36,889 nucleotides of DNA from assembly GCA_030065585.1 (NCBI GenBank), contig JASJED010000060.1, positions 1-36,889 on the forward strand, read 5' to 3'. This document shows positions 20,262 through 29,265 of the stretch, in pieces. The number at the start of each line of letters is the position of its first letter. Positions within the stretch are counted from its first letter, which is position 1. The stretch is from Desulfobacterales bacterium (GTDB taxonomy: Bacteria; Desulfobacterota; Desulfobacteria; Desulfobacterales; UBA5852). The notes under the pieces are model-generated. The model did not search any database. It was not told where the DNA came from and saw only the letters and a list, made by a program, of their open reading frames with translations. Made by a program: the position numbers and the translations under genes.

Positions 20262-21026
20262 ATGGCGGCAGATAGAGAGTTCAAAGCGCGCAGCATCGCC
20301 AAGGCGGTCAAAATCGCCTCCAAGGAACTGGGCATTCCGCAGGATCATTTGCAATACGATATAATTTCGCATGGGGCTAGTGGCATATTTGGATTGACCG
20401 GGGTCAAAAAGGCCCGTATTCTCGTTCACCCGCCTGAGACGACCCCTATCGAGAACGATCAACCCTTTGAGGATCGACCCTACTTCCGATCCGCTTCGGA
20501 CGAACACGCCGACACCGATTTCAACCGCGATGAAGACATCCTGGAAATCGACGAGCGTGAAGAGATCTTCGCGGTGGGCGAACAGATGGTGCGTCGCATC
20601 GTCGATGCCATTTCCCCAGAGGCCACCATCAAAGTCCAGCGACACAACGATGAAATCAACTTCAATGTCGAAGGGGGGGAGTCCGGCATCTTGATTGGCA
20701 AACGGGGTCAGACGCTCGAAGCCATTCAGGTTCTGGTCGAAAAAGCCGTTCGACGCCTCAACGGGCACCGGATTCGTGTCACCGTCGACGTTGAAGGCTA
20801 TCTCAAAAACAAAGAGGCCAATCTGGTACGCACGGCCCAACGCGTGGCCCAACGGGTCAAGTCCAAAGGACGGCCTGCATCCATCGGATTTATGAATGCC
20901 CAGGACCGCCGCATCATCCATCTGGCACTCAAGGATAATCACGCCGTTCGCACCCAGAGCGTGGGCGACGGCAGCTACCGCAAGCTCATGGTCTACCCCA
21001 AAAGACGATCGGCGAAACCCTATTGA
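20262..21026 (+). CDS. jag: Jag/KhpB-like RNA-binding protein (Jag-N, KH, R3H)
   Basis: Jag-N-like N-terminus with SGIFGLTGVKKARI; KH-like GGESGILIGKRGQTLEAIQVLVEKAV; R3H-like C-terminus; follows yidC. Confidence 0.92.
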   Translation: MAADREFKARSIAKAVKIASKELGIPQDHLQYDIISHGASGIFGLTGVKKARILVHPPETTPIENDQPFEDRPYFRSASDEHADTDFNRDEDILEIDEREEIFAVGEQMVRRIVDAISPEATIKVQRHNDEINFNVEGGESGILIGKRGQTLEAIQVLVEKAVRRLNGHRIRVTVDVEGYLKNKEANLVRTAQRVAQRVKSKGRPASIGFMNAQDRRIIHLALKDNHAVRTQSVGDGSYRKLMVYPKRRSAKPY

Positions 21027-21059
21027 ACGGTTGTCCTGGTGTTGTATTGAAGACCGCTT

Positions 21060-21083
21060 AAGCCGCTGGAGGACCAGCGGCTT
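21060..21083 (+). terminator. Strong hairpin between jag and mnmE (terminator-like or mRNA structure)
   Basis: AAGCCGCTGG, AGGA loop, CCAGCGGCTT: perfect 10-bp stem ending 14 nt before the annotated mnmE start. Only a weak U-rich tail. Confidence 0.45.
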
Positions 21084-21097
21084 TCCTATATGACCGT

Positions 21098-22498
21098 TTG
21101 CCTATGCATTACCTGTCGAACGATACGATTGCCGCCGTCGCCACCTCCCAGGGGACCGGCGGCATTGCGATCATCAAGATTTCCGGCCCGCAAGCGTTTG
21201 AGATCGTCAGTCGCATCTTCCGGCCTCGCCATCTAACCGCTCGTGGACTTACGGCATGTGATCATCAGCGACTGGTCTATGGGCATATCGTTCATCCTCA
21301 AACCGGCGTTCTTGATGAAGTCTTGGTTGCGGTCATGTGCGGTCCCCGCAGTTACACCACCGAAGACGTGGTCGAGATTAATTGTCATGGGGGCGCCGTC
21401 GTTACCCAGGAAATATTGAACTTGGTCATCACGCAGGGGGCGCGACCCGCGCAACCAGGGGAATTTACCCGGCGTGCTTTTTTAGGCGGACGCATTAATC
21501 TGGCCGAGGCTGAGGCGGTTATCGATCTGATCAATGCCAAAACGCGCAAGGCGGCGCGAGCCGGCCTGCAGCAGCTAAATAATGGTATTGCTCAACAAAT
21601 CAATGAGTTGCAAAATATGTTGATGGAGATCCTCGCCGAGATCGAAGCCTATATTGATTTCGACGATGATCTTGAGGAAACCCTATCGATCAGTCCGCTA
21701 AAGCAAAGAATGACCAGCGATATCCTTCCGGTAATCAACGGGTTCATCAGCAGCTTTCGCGAGGGGCGCATCTTGAAAGAAGGGCTTCGCCTGGTTATCG
21801 CCGGTCGCCCGAATGTCGGCAAATCCAGCTTGGTTAACCGCTTTCTCAATCAAGAGCGGGTGATCGTCACGGCCGTTCCGGGCACCACACGGGACATCAT
21901 CGAGGAAATGATTGATATCGACGGACTGCCTGTCGTTGTCACGGATACGGCCGGGATTCATCGCCGTCCTGATCCGGTGGAAGCTATTGGCATTGAAAAG
22001 TCAGAGGCCGCGATCGCGGAAGCCGATCTCGTGCTCTTTTTGATCGATGGCAGCGAACCGCTTAATTCCGAGGATCGACAAATTTACGGGCAAATCAAAA
22101 GGCAAGATCATTTGGTGGTTCAAAACAAAATCGATCTTTGCCAAGGCCAGCCGCCCCCGCCAACCATTGAAGGGCTTTGTACCGAGGAAGTTGTTAGGAT
22201 CTCGGCGCTTACCGGAGATGGCCTCGAAAGGCTCAAAGAGCAGATTGTTCTGCGATTAGGCCTTGGCATCGATCCTGACGGAAGCCGTATTTTGGTCAAC
22301 CTGCGGCAGCGGAAACTTTTAGAGGCCGTCCAGCAACATCTGGATCAAGCCTGTTGCTACATTGGCCAGACCTGCGAAGCCGAGTTGGTGGCCATCGAAA
22401 TCAAAGATGCCCTCAAAGCCTTCCAGGAAATTTTGGGCCAAGGTGTCAGCGAGGATGTGCTCGATCATATTTTCGAAAGGTTCTGTATCGGCAAATAG
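21098..22498 (+). CDS. mnmE: tRNA uridine-5-carboxymethylaminomethyl(34) synthesis GTPase MnmE
   Basis: DTIAAVATSQGTGGIAIIKISG, GRPNVGKSSLVNRFLNQERVIVTAVPGTTRDIIEE, C-terminal FERFCIGK. The start may be the second Met at 21104. Confidence 0.97.
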   Translation: MPMHYLSNDTIAAVATSQGTGGIAIIKISGPQAFEIVSRIFRPRHLTARGLTACDHQRLVYGHIVHPQTGVLDEVLVAVMCGPRSYTTEDVVEINCHGGAVVTQEILNLVITQGARPAQPGEFTRRAFLGGRINLAEAEAVIDLINAKTRKAARAGLQQLNNGIAQQINELQNMLMEILAEIEAYIDFDDDLEETLSISPLKQRMTSDILPVINGFISSFREGRILKEGLRLVIAGRPNVGKSSLVNRFLNQERVIVTAVPGTTRDIIEEMIDIDGLPVVVTDTAGIHRRPDPVEAIGIEKSEAAIAEADLVLFLIDGSEPLNSEDRQIYGQIKRQDHLVVQNKIDLCQGQPPPPTIEGLCTEEVVRISALTGDGLERLKEQIVLRLGLGIDPDGSRILVNLRQRKLLEAVQQHLDQACCYIGQTCEAELVAIEIKDALKAFQEILGQGVSEDVLDHIFERFCIGK

Positions 22499-22598
22499 GA
22501 TCAATGGTGTATTCTCTATGACAGTCTATGCGGTTTAAATAAGTTCGAAATTCGGGCTTGCGAATTCTAGGGCATGGGGCGTATTAATCGAATGCCCC

Positions 22599-22632
22599 AA
22601 AGGCATAAGCTGCGTATAATGCGGCCTTTTAA
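22599..22632 (+). terminator. Possible terminator downstream of mnmE
   Basis: AAAGGCAT ... ATGCgGCCTTTT imperfect stem ending in a T-run. Confidence 0.35.
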
Positions 22633-22667
22633 ACCTCCATGCAGGATTCGCCCCTTCGAAAAACACC

Positions 22668-22689
22668 CATTGTTTCACGTGAAACAATG
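22668..22689. promoter_or_regulatory. parS-like ParB-binding palindrome
   Basis: CATTGTTTCACGTGAAACAATG is a perfect 22-bp palindrome. Its core TGTTTCACGTGAAACA (22671-22686) matches the conserved bacterial parS consensus. Confidence 0.88.
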
Positions 22690-22737
22690 TTGGACGCAAG
22701 CATTGCATCAAGCACGATGACAGTAAGGAGATCGTCG

Positions 22738-23400
22738 ATGGAGTTTGATCTAACCCCTTATTTCAGACAATACGAAGCCCTTTCCCAAGCCGCCGACCAG
22801 GTCTTTGAAAAAGTCAAATCCGACTATCCCGAATGCGTGAAATGTGAACGGGAGTGTGCGGATTGCTGCCATGCCCTGTTTGACTTGACGCTGATTGAGG
22901 CCATGTACCTCAACGCCAGGTTCAAGGAGCGAATGGCTGACCAAACACGCGAGGGCGTTCTCGAAAAGGCCAATCGGGCGGATCGTAACACCCACAAGTT
23001 GAAACGCAAGGCTTTCAAAGATCTGCAGGACGGCAAAGAAGAAGTGGACATACTGACGGATCTGGCGACCCAGAAAGTGCGTTGTCCGCTGCTCAACGAT
23101 CAGGATCTGTGCGACCTCTACGACCATCGTCCCATCACCTGTCGGCTCTATGGGATTCCGACCTCCATCGGGGGACTCGGGCGCACTTGCGCGCTTTCGG
23201 GCTTCGAAGGAGGCAATCAATACCCCACCGTCGACATCGACAAAATCCACGGCCGTTTGCAGGCAATTTCCGCCGAGCTACTGCGGGACATCCGATCGAA
23301 GCATATCAAATTAGTGGATTTGCTGATGCCCCTCTCCATGGCGCTGCTGACCGAATTTGACGAAGGCTTTCTGGGCGTTGCCACCGATGATGACGATTAA
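22738..23400 (+). CDS. YkgJ-family cysteine cluster protein
   Basis: Start at 22738 with AAGGAG upstream. CVKCERECADCCHALFDLTLIEA and RCPLLNDQDLCDLYDHRPITCRLYGIPTSIGG. Confidence 0.82.
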   Translation: MEFDLTPYFRQYEALSQAADQVFEKVKSDYPECVKCERECADCCHALFDLTLIEAMYLNARFKERMADQTREGVLEKANRADRNTHKLKRKAFKDLQDGKEEVDILTDLATQKVRCPLLNDQDLCDLYDHRPITCRLYGIPTSIGGLGRTCALSGFEGGNQYPTVDIDKIHGRLQAISAELLRDIRSKHIKLVDLLMPLSMALLTEFDEGFLGVATDDDD

Positions 23401-23414
23401 AAAGGGGGTGTCCT

Positions 23415-23771
23415 GTGACGAAACTCTCGCCTGAAGAAGTTGAACGCCGTAAGCAAGCGATCTTCGCGAGCCTCTCGGCGCGCGGGCGCCGGTACGTCGA
23501 AAAAATCGGCTACGACAAATGGGATCCGTTTGAGGCGCCCAAGGATCCCATCGATATTCGTCGTGACGCCACCAAACGGACCACCCAGCAGCTCGTGCGA
23601 GAATTTCTGCAGTCCCGGCCCCCGGAGGCCCCCTACAGCAACGCTTATGGTCAGGCCGTCATGGAGATGGCGATCGGGATCGTAAACGATGACGAACGCT
23701 ACCAGGCCATGTTGGATTTCGCCACCTGGTACAATGAACAGTTGAAGCTTGCCGAACAACATCAGCCCTGA
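23415..23771 (+). CDS. Hypothetical protein (118 aa)
   Basis: GTG-rich spacer then ATG; MTKLSPEEVERRKQAIFASLSARGRRYVEKIGYDKWDPFEAPKDPIDIRRD. Tightly packed with its neighbours. Confidence 0.72.
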   Translation: MTKLSPEEVERRKQAIFASLSARGRRYVEKIGYDKWDPFEAPKDPIDIRRDATKRTTQQLVREFLQSRPPEAPYSNAYGQAVMEMAIGIVNDDERYQAMLDFATWYNEQLKLAEQHQP

Positions 23772-24639
23772 CATAGCCGACGCCTGCGGAGATCACTTGA
23801 ACTTGGACCTCCGCGGAGAGGCGCACGAATCCGTGGAGGCGGTCGTATATCGCTGGGTGGCCGAATCCGCGCGCAAGATGACGGCCTCCTATTTGGAAAG
23901 GCGCTTGGCGCGTCGGTGTGACTGTTCGCGCCCCACAGCCCGGCAGATGATCCGCAAAATGGTCATCGAGGGGCGCTTGCGATTTGTTTACCTTTACGGC
24001 CAGTCCTATATCGATCTTTCCTTTCAGCGCCCGACCGCCATCACACGGCAGGTGTTGCTGGTACCGCCGCAGTGCGCCCCCAGACCTTCGCCAGGGCAGC
24101 ATGCCATCGTTTTATCGCCAGGCGCCGCATTCGGTGATGGACACCATCCGACGACCCGCCTGGCCCTGAAAGGTTTGGCCACGCTTTGGCAATCGACCGA
24201 CGGCCACCCGGCCGTTCTTCGCCTGCGCCGCGGCCTCGATATTGGTACCGGCTCGGGCATCCTGGCCCTTGCCGCCGCCCGGTTCGGCGTCGATCAGCTG
24301 GACGCTCTGGATCGTGATCCCTGCGCCTTAAGCGAGGCCCGCCTGAACGTCGATCACAATCGGTTGGGGCATCGCATCCGGTTGAGCGGCCAACCCCTCG
24401 AAAAGCTTAGTGCCACCTATGATTTGATTCTAGCCAACCTGAGGCTTCCAACCCTTCGTGCGATCGCCCCCTGGATCGCGCTTCACACACGCCCCCAGGG
24501 CCATCTCGTGCTCAGCGGATTTCGTGAATCTGAATCGGCATCCCTGCGTCGTGCCTACCCGGATGACGCCTACCGTGGCCGCTGGTCGGAGATCCAAGCC
24601 GGATGGTGCGGGTCCGTGTTACAGAAAAATCCTCAATAG
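23749..24639 (+). CDS. PrmA-like class I SAM-dependent methyltransferase with N-terminal helical/wHTH-like region
   Basis: SPGAAFGDGHHPTTRLALKGL, LDIGTGSGILALAAARFGVDQLDALDRDP, YDLILANLRLPTLRAIAP. The true start may be downstream of 23749. Confidence 0.8.
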   Translation: MPNNISPDIADACGDHLNLDLRGEAHESVEAVVYRWVAESARKMTASYLERRLARRCDCSRPTARQMIRKMVIEGRLRFVYLYGQSYIDLSFQRPTAITRQVLLVPPQCAPRPSPGQHAIVLSPGAAFGDGHHPTTRLALKGLATLWQSTDGHPAVLRLRRGLDIGTGSGILALAAARFGVDQLDALDRDPCALSEARLNVDHNRLGHRIRLSGQPLEKLSATYDLILANLRLPTLRAIAPWIALHTRPQGHLVLSGFRESESASLRRAYPDDAYRGRWSEIQAGWCGSVLQKNPQ

Positions 24640-24889
24640 CTGGTGTGGGCATCTTGGCCGTCTGATGCCCGGTTTTCACCGGTGGTAAGATAATGGGCTC
24701 TATGTTTCGATCGCTGTCTCATATCGCACCGCTGAGAAACGCCTCACATGCGCAATATGCGATCGCATCCTAAACACTATATGTAGTATTCATCAGTGCA
24801 TTTGAGTCGAATATATGGGAAATGAGGCGGTTCGTCTGCGAAGGCCTGATGGGCAAGGGTTTGCGGCGATCGCTCCGCTGGAAAAGCCC

Positions 24890-24925
24890 AAAAAAAGAGA
24901 CGCGGTCGGGGGGTGACGGCGTCTC
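24890..24925 (-). terminator. Rho-independent terminator for the minus-strand oadG-oadB-rubredoxin operon
   Basis: Minus-strand reading: GAGACGC ... GCGTCTC followed by TTTTTTT (plus-strand arms 24897-24903 and 24919-24925; A-run 24890-24896). Confidence 0.8.
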
Positions 24926-24939
24926 TCTGTTTGATCGGA

Positions 24940-25938
24940 TCAGGATTTGCGATGAAAGACCAGTCGCCCTCCCAGGTAGCCGGCATAAGCGGCAACCCCC
25001 AACATCACGATGTGCAGGCTGAGGTACAGAAAAGAAGGCTGGGCGGCGATGGTGCTATCGATCAGAGCCCAGATGACCAGGATCAGCGCCATCACGCTGA
25101 CCGCCGCGCCGCTGATAAGCTTGCCCTTGAAAAGGGCGGTCATGTGCCCCCCGAATTTAAATTGCCAGTGCAGATAGCCGGTAAACAAGACCACGGGCAT
25201 GGATAGCAGGATGAACACCATGTTGTAGAATCCGGCCCGCCCCAGGGCGGGCATATCGAAAAGGGTTGCCAAAAGGACCATGACAACCGCGATCGGCAAA
25301 ACGCCGTTGGGGATATGAACGGAAATCGGGTGGGCGTGGTTTTCGATGGCCAGATCGATCAGGCGCCGATACGGCGCCAGCAGGGCGTTCAGCCGGGCAA
25401 CCAGCGTCGGCGCGTCCTGGGGATCTCCATCGGGCGCCTGATATGTGGGGGGGGCGGGAGGTGTTTCCGGTGACACGCTGCTGGCCGCCGCCGCCGGTTC
25501 CGATGCCGGTTCGCCGGCTTCCACGACTTCTTCGAAAAAGCTTTGGTCGGCGCCACATACGGGGCATTCCAGCGGTGGTTCCGCGCCGGTATGGATGTAT
25601 CCGCAGATCGTGCAGCGCCATTTGCGCTCCGGCTGTGCTTCGTCCGATATTGCTTCGGGCGGCGGCGCTTCGTCGGCGGTATCGAGGTCAAGGCAGACAA
25701 ACTGCGAGCTGTCGACGCCGCACACGGGGCATTTGTCCGGCGGTTCGGGGCCGGTGTGAATGTATCCGCAGACCGTACACTGCCAGCGGAGGTCACTTGC
25801 CGCCTCCGCCGCCTCGGGTTTTGCGGCCTCACCGGCCGCGACGAACAGGCTGCCGTCCGAGCCGCACACTGGACATTTTTCAGGGGACGAGGCTTCCTTG
25901 GCGATATAGTCACATACGGTGCAGCGCCATTGCTTCAT
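24940..25938 (-). CDS. Triple rubredoxin-domain protein fused to a DUF2231-like membrane domain
   Basis: Three CxxC...CPVCG units (WRCTVCDYIAKEASSPEKCPVCG; WQCTVCGYIHTGPEPPDKCPVCG; WRCTICGYIHTGAEPPLECPVCG), then AHPISVHIPNGVLPIAVVMVLLATLFD and further TM helices. Confidence 0.88.
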   Translation of the reverse strand: MKQWRCTVCDYIAKEASSPEKCPVCGSDGSLFVAAGEAAKPEAAEAASDLRWQCTVCGYIHTGPEPPDKCPVCGVDSSQFVCLDLDTADEAPPPEAISDEAQPERKWRCTICGYIHTGAEPPLECPVCGADQSFFEEVVEAGEPASEPAAAASSVSPETPPAPPTYQAPDGDPQDAPTLVARLNALLAPYRRLIDLAIENHAHPISVHIPNGVLPIAVVMVLLATLFDMPALGRAGFYNMVFILLSMPVVLFTGYLHWQFKFGGHMTALFKGKLISGAAVSVMALILVIWALIDSTIAAQPSFLYLSLHIVMLGVAAYAGYLGGRLVFHRKS

Positions 25939-25972
25939 CGGTATTTCCTTTTCAGGCGTCGTTTGATTCCCA

Positions 25973-27106
25973 TTACATCATGAAGGACCACAAAACCCCG
26001 GCGGCGATAGCCGAACCGATGACACCGGAAGAATTACAGGCCATGGCATGCATCAGCAAATAGTTGCCCGGGTCCTCATGCTGGCCCATCAGATGAACCT
26101 CGCGCGCGGAGCCGGGGACGGCCGAAACACCGGACGCGCCCAGTAGCGGGTTGATTTTCTTGCGCAGAAAGAGGTTCATGATCTTGGCGAAAATGACGCC
26201 GGACGCCGTTGCCAGGCTGAATGCCAGAGCCCCCAGGCAGAAAATCAGAAGCGATTTTTCGGTCAGAAAGACGTCGGCCTGGGTGCTCATCCCGACACAG
26301 AAGCCCAGGAAGACGGTGGCCGTATCGATGATCGCGCTCCTGGCTGTTTTGGCCAGCCGCTCGACCACACCGCTTTCCTTGAGGATATTGCCCAGAAAAA
26401 GCATCCCCAGCAGCGGCAGGGCCGTCGGCGCCAGGAGGCAGCAGAGCAGAACCCCCAGGATGGGGAAAATCATTCGTTCGGTCTTCGCGACTTCGCGCGG
26501 CTCGTCCATGCGGATGCGCCGTTCCTGGCGTGTGGTCAACAGTCGCATGATTGGCGGTTGGATCACGGGAATCAGGGCCATGTAGGAATAGGCCGCAATG
26601 GCGATGGGGCCGATGAGATGGGGGGCGAGCTTGGCGGTCAGAAAGATGGAGGTGGGGCCGTCAGCGCCGCCGATGATGGCGATGGAAGCTGCTTCTTTGG
26701 GAAGAAAATCAAGCGCCAGGGCGCCGAGCAGGGTAAAGAAGACCCCCATCTGGGCGGCCGCGCCAAGGAGCATCAGTTTGGGTTGGGCCAGGAGGGAGGA
26801 AAAATCCGTCATGGCGCCCAATCCGAGAAAGACGATGGAGGGATACAGGCCCGTGGTCACGCCGAAATAGAGATAGTGAAAAACGCTGTTGGCTTCATAG
26901 ATGCCCAGGCCGAAGCCCTTGAAGAACGGAATATTGCCGACCACGATGCCGAAGGCAATGGGGACGAGCAAGAGGGGCTCGTATTTTTTAGCGATTCCTA
27001 AATATAGAAACAGTAAACCCACCAAGATCATGAGGACGTAGCGAAAATCTTGCGAAATGAAATAGTAACCGGTATTGGTGAGAAATGATATCAGGAGTTC
27101 ATACAT
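25973..27106 (-). CDS. Sodium ion-translocating decarboxylase beta subunit (OadB/GcdB/MmdB family)
   Basis: FLGLGAMTDFSSLLAQPKLMLLGAAAQMGVF, IAIIGGADGPTSIFLTAKLAPHLIGPIAIAAYSYMALIPVIQPPIM. Confidence 0.95.
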   Translation of the reverse strand: MYELLISFLTNTGYYFISQDFRYVLMILVGLLFLYLGIAKKYEPLLLVPIAFGIVVGNIPFFKGFGLGIYEANSVFHYLYFGVTTGLYPSIVFLGLGAMTDFSSLLAQPKLMLLGAAAQMGVFFTLLGALALDFLPKEAASIAIIGGADGPTSIFLTAKLAPHLIGPIAIAAYSYMALIPVIQPPIMRLLTTRQERRIRMDEPREVAKTERMIFPILGVLLCCLLAPTALPLLGMLFLGNILKESGVVERLAKTARSAIIDTATVFLGFCVGMSTQADVFLTEKSLLIFCLGALAFSLATASGVIFAKIMNLFLRKKINPLLGASGVSAVPGSAREVHLMGQHEDPGNYLLMHAMACNSSGVIGSAIAAGVLWSFMM

Positions 27107-27142
27107 GGCTTGACCTCACAGTCGCATATGTGGGTGTTGGGA

Positions 27143-27556
27143 TTAGCGCTTCCAACTAAACAGGCCTTCGCTTTCCATCGTCAGAAGACCGGCTTCACGA
27201 AAGCATCGGATTGTGATGTGGGGATGGGGCAGATCGGATTCCCCGGCCACGCGGTAGAGTTCTTTGAGCTCGAAAGGGGCGCCCAGCGGTTCGGTCAGGG
27301 GCTGATAGAGGTCGGCCAGTTCGTCCAGGTTGATGGGACACTGGCCCGACAGCGCTGGGGCCGGGCTTTCGATTTCTGGTTCGACGACCGGTGCTGGGGC
27401 CTGGGCGGCCTTCGCTTGGCGACGTTCCCAAAATGCGACCAGTTTGTGGATTTGAGAGATGGCCAAGGATAGAACGATCAATCCCGTCATGACAATACTG
27501 ATCCCTAAAAAAGCCATGGACCAGCCGTTGTTGGCGGCAATATTGGCGAAACCCAT
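27143..27556 (-). CDS. OadG-family decarboxylase gamma subunit-like membrane protein
   Basis: Single N-terminal TM (WSMAFLGISIVMTGLIVLSLAISQIHKLVAFWERR), Pro/Ala linker, small C-terminal region; directly upstream of oadB. Confidence 0.72.
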   Translation of the reverse strand: MGFANIAANNGWSMAFLGISIVMTGLIVLSLAISQIHKLVAFWERRQAKAAQAPAPVVEPEIESPAPALSGQCPINLDELADLYQPLTEPLGAPFELKELYRVAGESDLPHPHITIRCFREAGLLTMESEGLFSWKR

Positions 27557-27750
27557 TTATTTTCCCTCCAGGGTTTGGATTGATTTTCTAGTGATCGAAC
27601 GGCGAATTGTCAGGCAGACTGGCGGCATGAGGATGATCGGCGAAGAATCAGCGCTTCCAGTGCGCCTTTGCCTATGCCGTCACCTTGATGCCATAAAATT
27701 TCGAATTGGTCACAAAGGGTAGAAAAAGTCAATAGAATTCAAGTTGGCCG

Positions 27751-29265
27751 TCAGGCTTGGCGGCGCGGCGGGTCATCATCCGCGCTGCCGGCCATCATTA
27801 AACCGATGCGTTTGATTTTTTCTTGGTCTTCGGCGGGGAAGGTGTCAACAATCCGGCCCTCGAACATCACCGCCACCCTGTCCGCCAATGCCAGGGCTTC
27901 GGACAAATCGCCGGTGACCAGCAGGATGCCGGCGCGCTCCCGGGCCTTTAAAAGCAGGCGCCAGACTTCTTCGGTCGCGGCGATATCGAGCCCCTGGGTG
28001 GGCTGCTCGGCCACGATCAAACGCGGACGCCGGAAGAACTCGCGGGCAATCACCATTTTTTGCAGATTGCCGCCGGAGAGCTGGCGGGCCATCAGCCGCG
28101 GATTGGGCGGAACGATATTGAAACTGGTGGACAACTCCGCCATCTTGTTTTCGGCCTTGCGGTGCTGCAGCCAGGGACCGACCGCGAATCCGTGCCGGGT
28201 GGTCAGCAACAGATTGTCGGTGAGGCTGAGATCACGGCAGGTTGCCAGCCCCTGGCGATCTTCGGGGATATAGGCCAGATTGCCGTCCCAGCGGCGGCCC
28301 TTGAAAAAACGATGCCAGTCCTGGCCCATGATACGGACCGTTCCGCTCATGGGTGGCTTCAATCCGCACACGGTTTCGACCAGCGGTTTCTGGCCGTTGC
28401 CGGCGACCCCCACGAGTCCTAATATTTCGCCCTGTCGCAGCTCCAGGTGGATATCCTGCAATTCGCCGTCATCGAGGCCCGATATCCGCAGTACCCGTTG
28501 GCGCGCCTCAAAGGGGTCGCGCGCGACCTGCAGGATGACTTCGCGACCGACCATCAGTTGGGCCAGCTCGGCTTTGGACTGAATCGTCGTGGCCGCGGTA
28601 TCGGCCACGACGCGGCCCTTGTGCAGCACCGCGATTTCATCAGAGAGTGCCATGACCTCGTCGAGCTTGTGGCTGATAAACACAATCGCTTTGTGCTGGG
28701 CGGCAAGCTGCCGCAGGGCTTCGAAAAGCTGGTCGGCTTCCTGAGGGGTCAGCACGGCCGTGGGTTCGTCGAAGATGAGGATGCGGTTTTCCCGAAAAAG
28801 CAGCTTCAGAATTTCGACCCGCTGTTTTTCACCCATGGAAAGCGTCGAAACCCGGGCCCGTGGATCGATGGTCAAACTGACCTCTTCCGCCAGGGCGGCC
28901 ACCCGGTCTTCCATCACCGACGGCTTGAGCAGGGGGGGGCCTGGATAGCCCAAAAAGATATTTTCGGCGACGGTCATGGCTTCCACCAGCATGAAGTGCT
29001 GGTAGACCATGCCAATACCGACATTGATGGCATCTTGGGCGGTGCGGAAGCGCGCCGGTTGCCCCTCCACCAGTATGCGCCCTTTGTCGGGCTGAAGTCG
29101 CCCGGCCAGAATGCTCATCAGCGTGCTTTTACCGGCGCCGTTTTCCCCCAGCAGCGATTTTATTTTACCGGCCCGAAACGCGAGGGAAATATCCTGGTTG
29201 GCCTGGACAGGGCCAAAAGCTTTGCTGATGCCATCCAGCGCTATCAAGGGGGGCGTGGTGATCAT
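27751..29265 (-). CDS. ABC transporter ATP-binding protein, two nucleotide-binding domains (nucleoside/sugar importer type)
   Basis: 504 aa. Walker [48 protein letters not shown]; second half with [15 protein letters not shown] and [12 protein letters not shown]. Confidence 0.95.
   Translation of the reverse strand: MITTPPLIALDGISKAFGPVQANQDISLAFRAGKIKSLLGENGAGKSTLMSILAGRLQPDKGRILVEGQPARFRTAQDAINVGIGMVYQHFMLVEAMTVAENIFLGYPGPPLLKPSVMEDRVAALAEEVSLTIDPRARVSTLSMGEKQRVEILKLLFRENRILIFDEPTAVLTPQEADQLFEALRQLAAQHKAIVFISHKLDEVMALSDEIAVLHKGRVVADTAATTIQSKAELAQLMVGREVILQVARDPFEARQRVLRISGLDDGELQDIHLELRQGEILGLVGVAGNGQKPLVETVCGLKPPMSGTVRIMGQDWHRFFKGRRWDGNLAYIPEDRQGLATCRDLSLTDNLLLTTRHGFAVGPWLQHRKAENKMAELSTSFNIVPPNPRLMARQLSGGNLQKMVIAREFFRRPRLIVAEQPTQGLDIAATEEVWRLLLKARERAGILLVTGDLSEALALADRVAVMFEGRIVDTFPAEDQEKIKRIGLMMAGSADDDPPRRQA

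Noticed and set aside
22639-22737. N-terminal extension of the YkgJ-like ORF
   Set aside because: It spans the parS palindrome and lacks a good ribosome-binding site. The start at 22738 has AAGGAG at good spacing.
24757-24768. Palindrome ATGCGATCGCAT, considered as an operator or HIP1-like site
   Set aside because: Isolated short palindrome with no repeat partner or promoter context; compatible with chance.
25440-26063. Plus-strand ORFs opposite the rubredoxin gene (206 aa, 146 aa, 104 aa)
   Set aside because: Antisense to the repeated rubredoxin coding sequence; Arg/Pro-rich with no motif.
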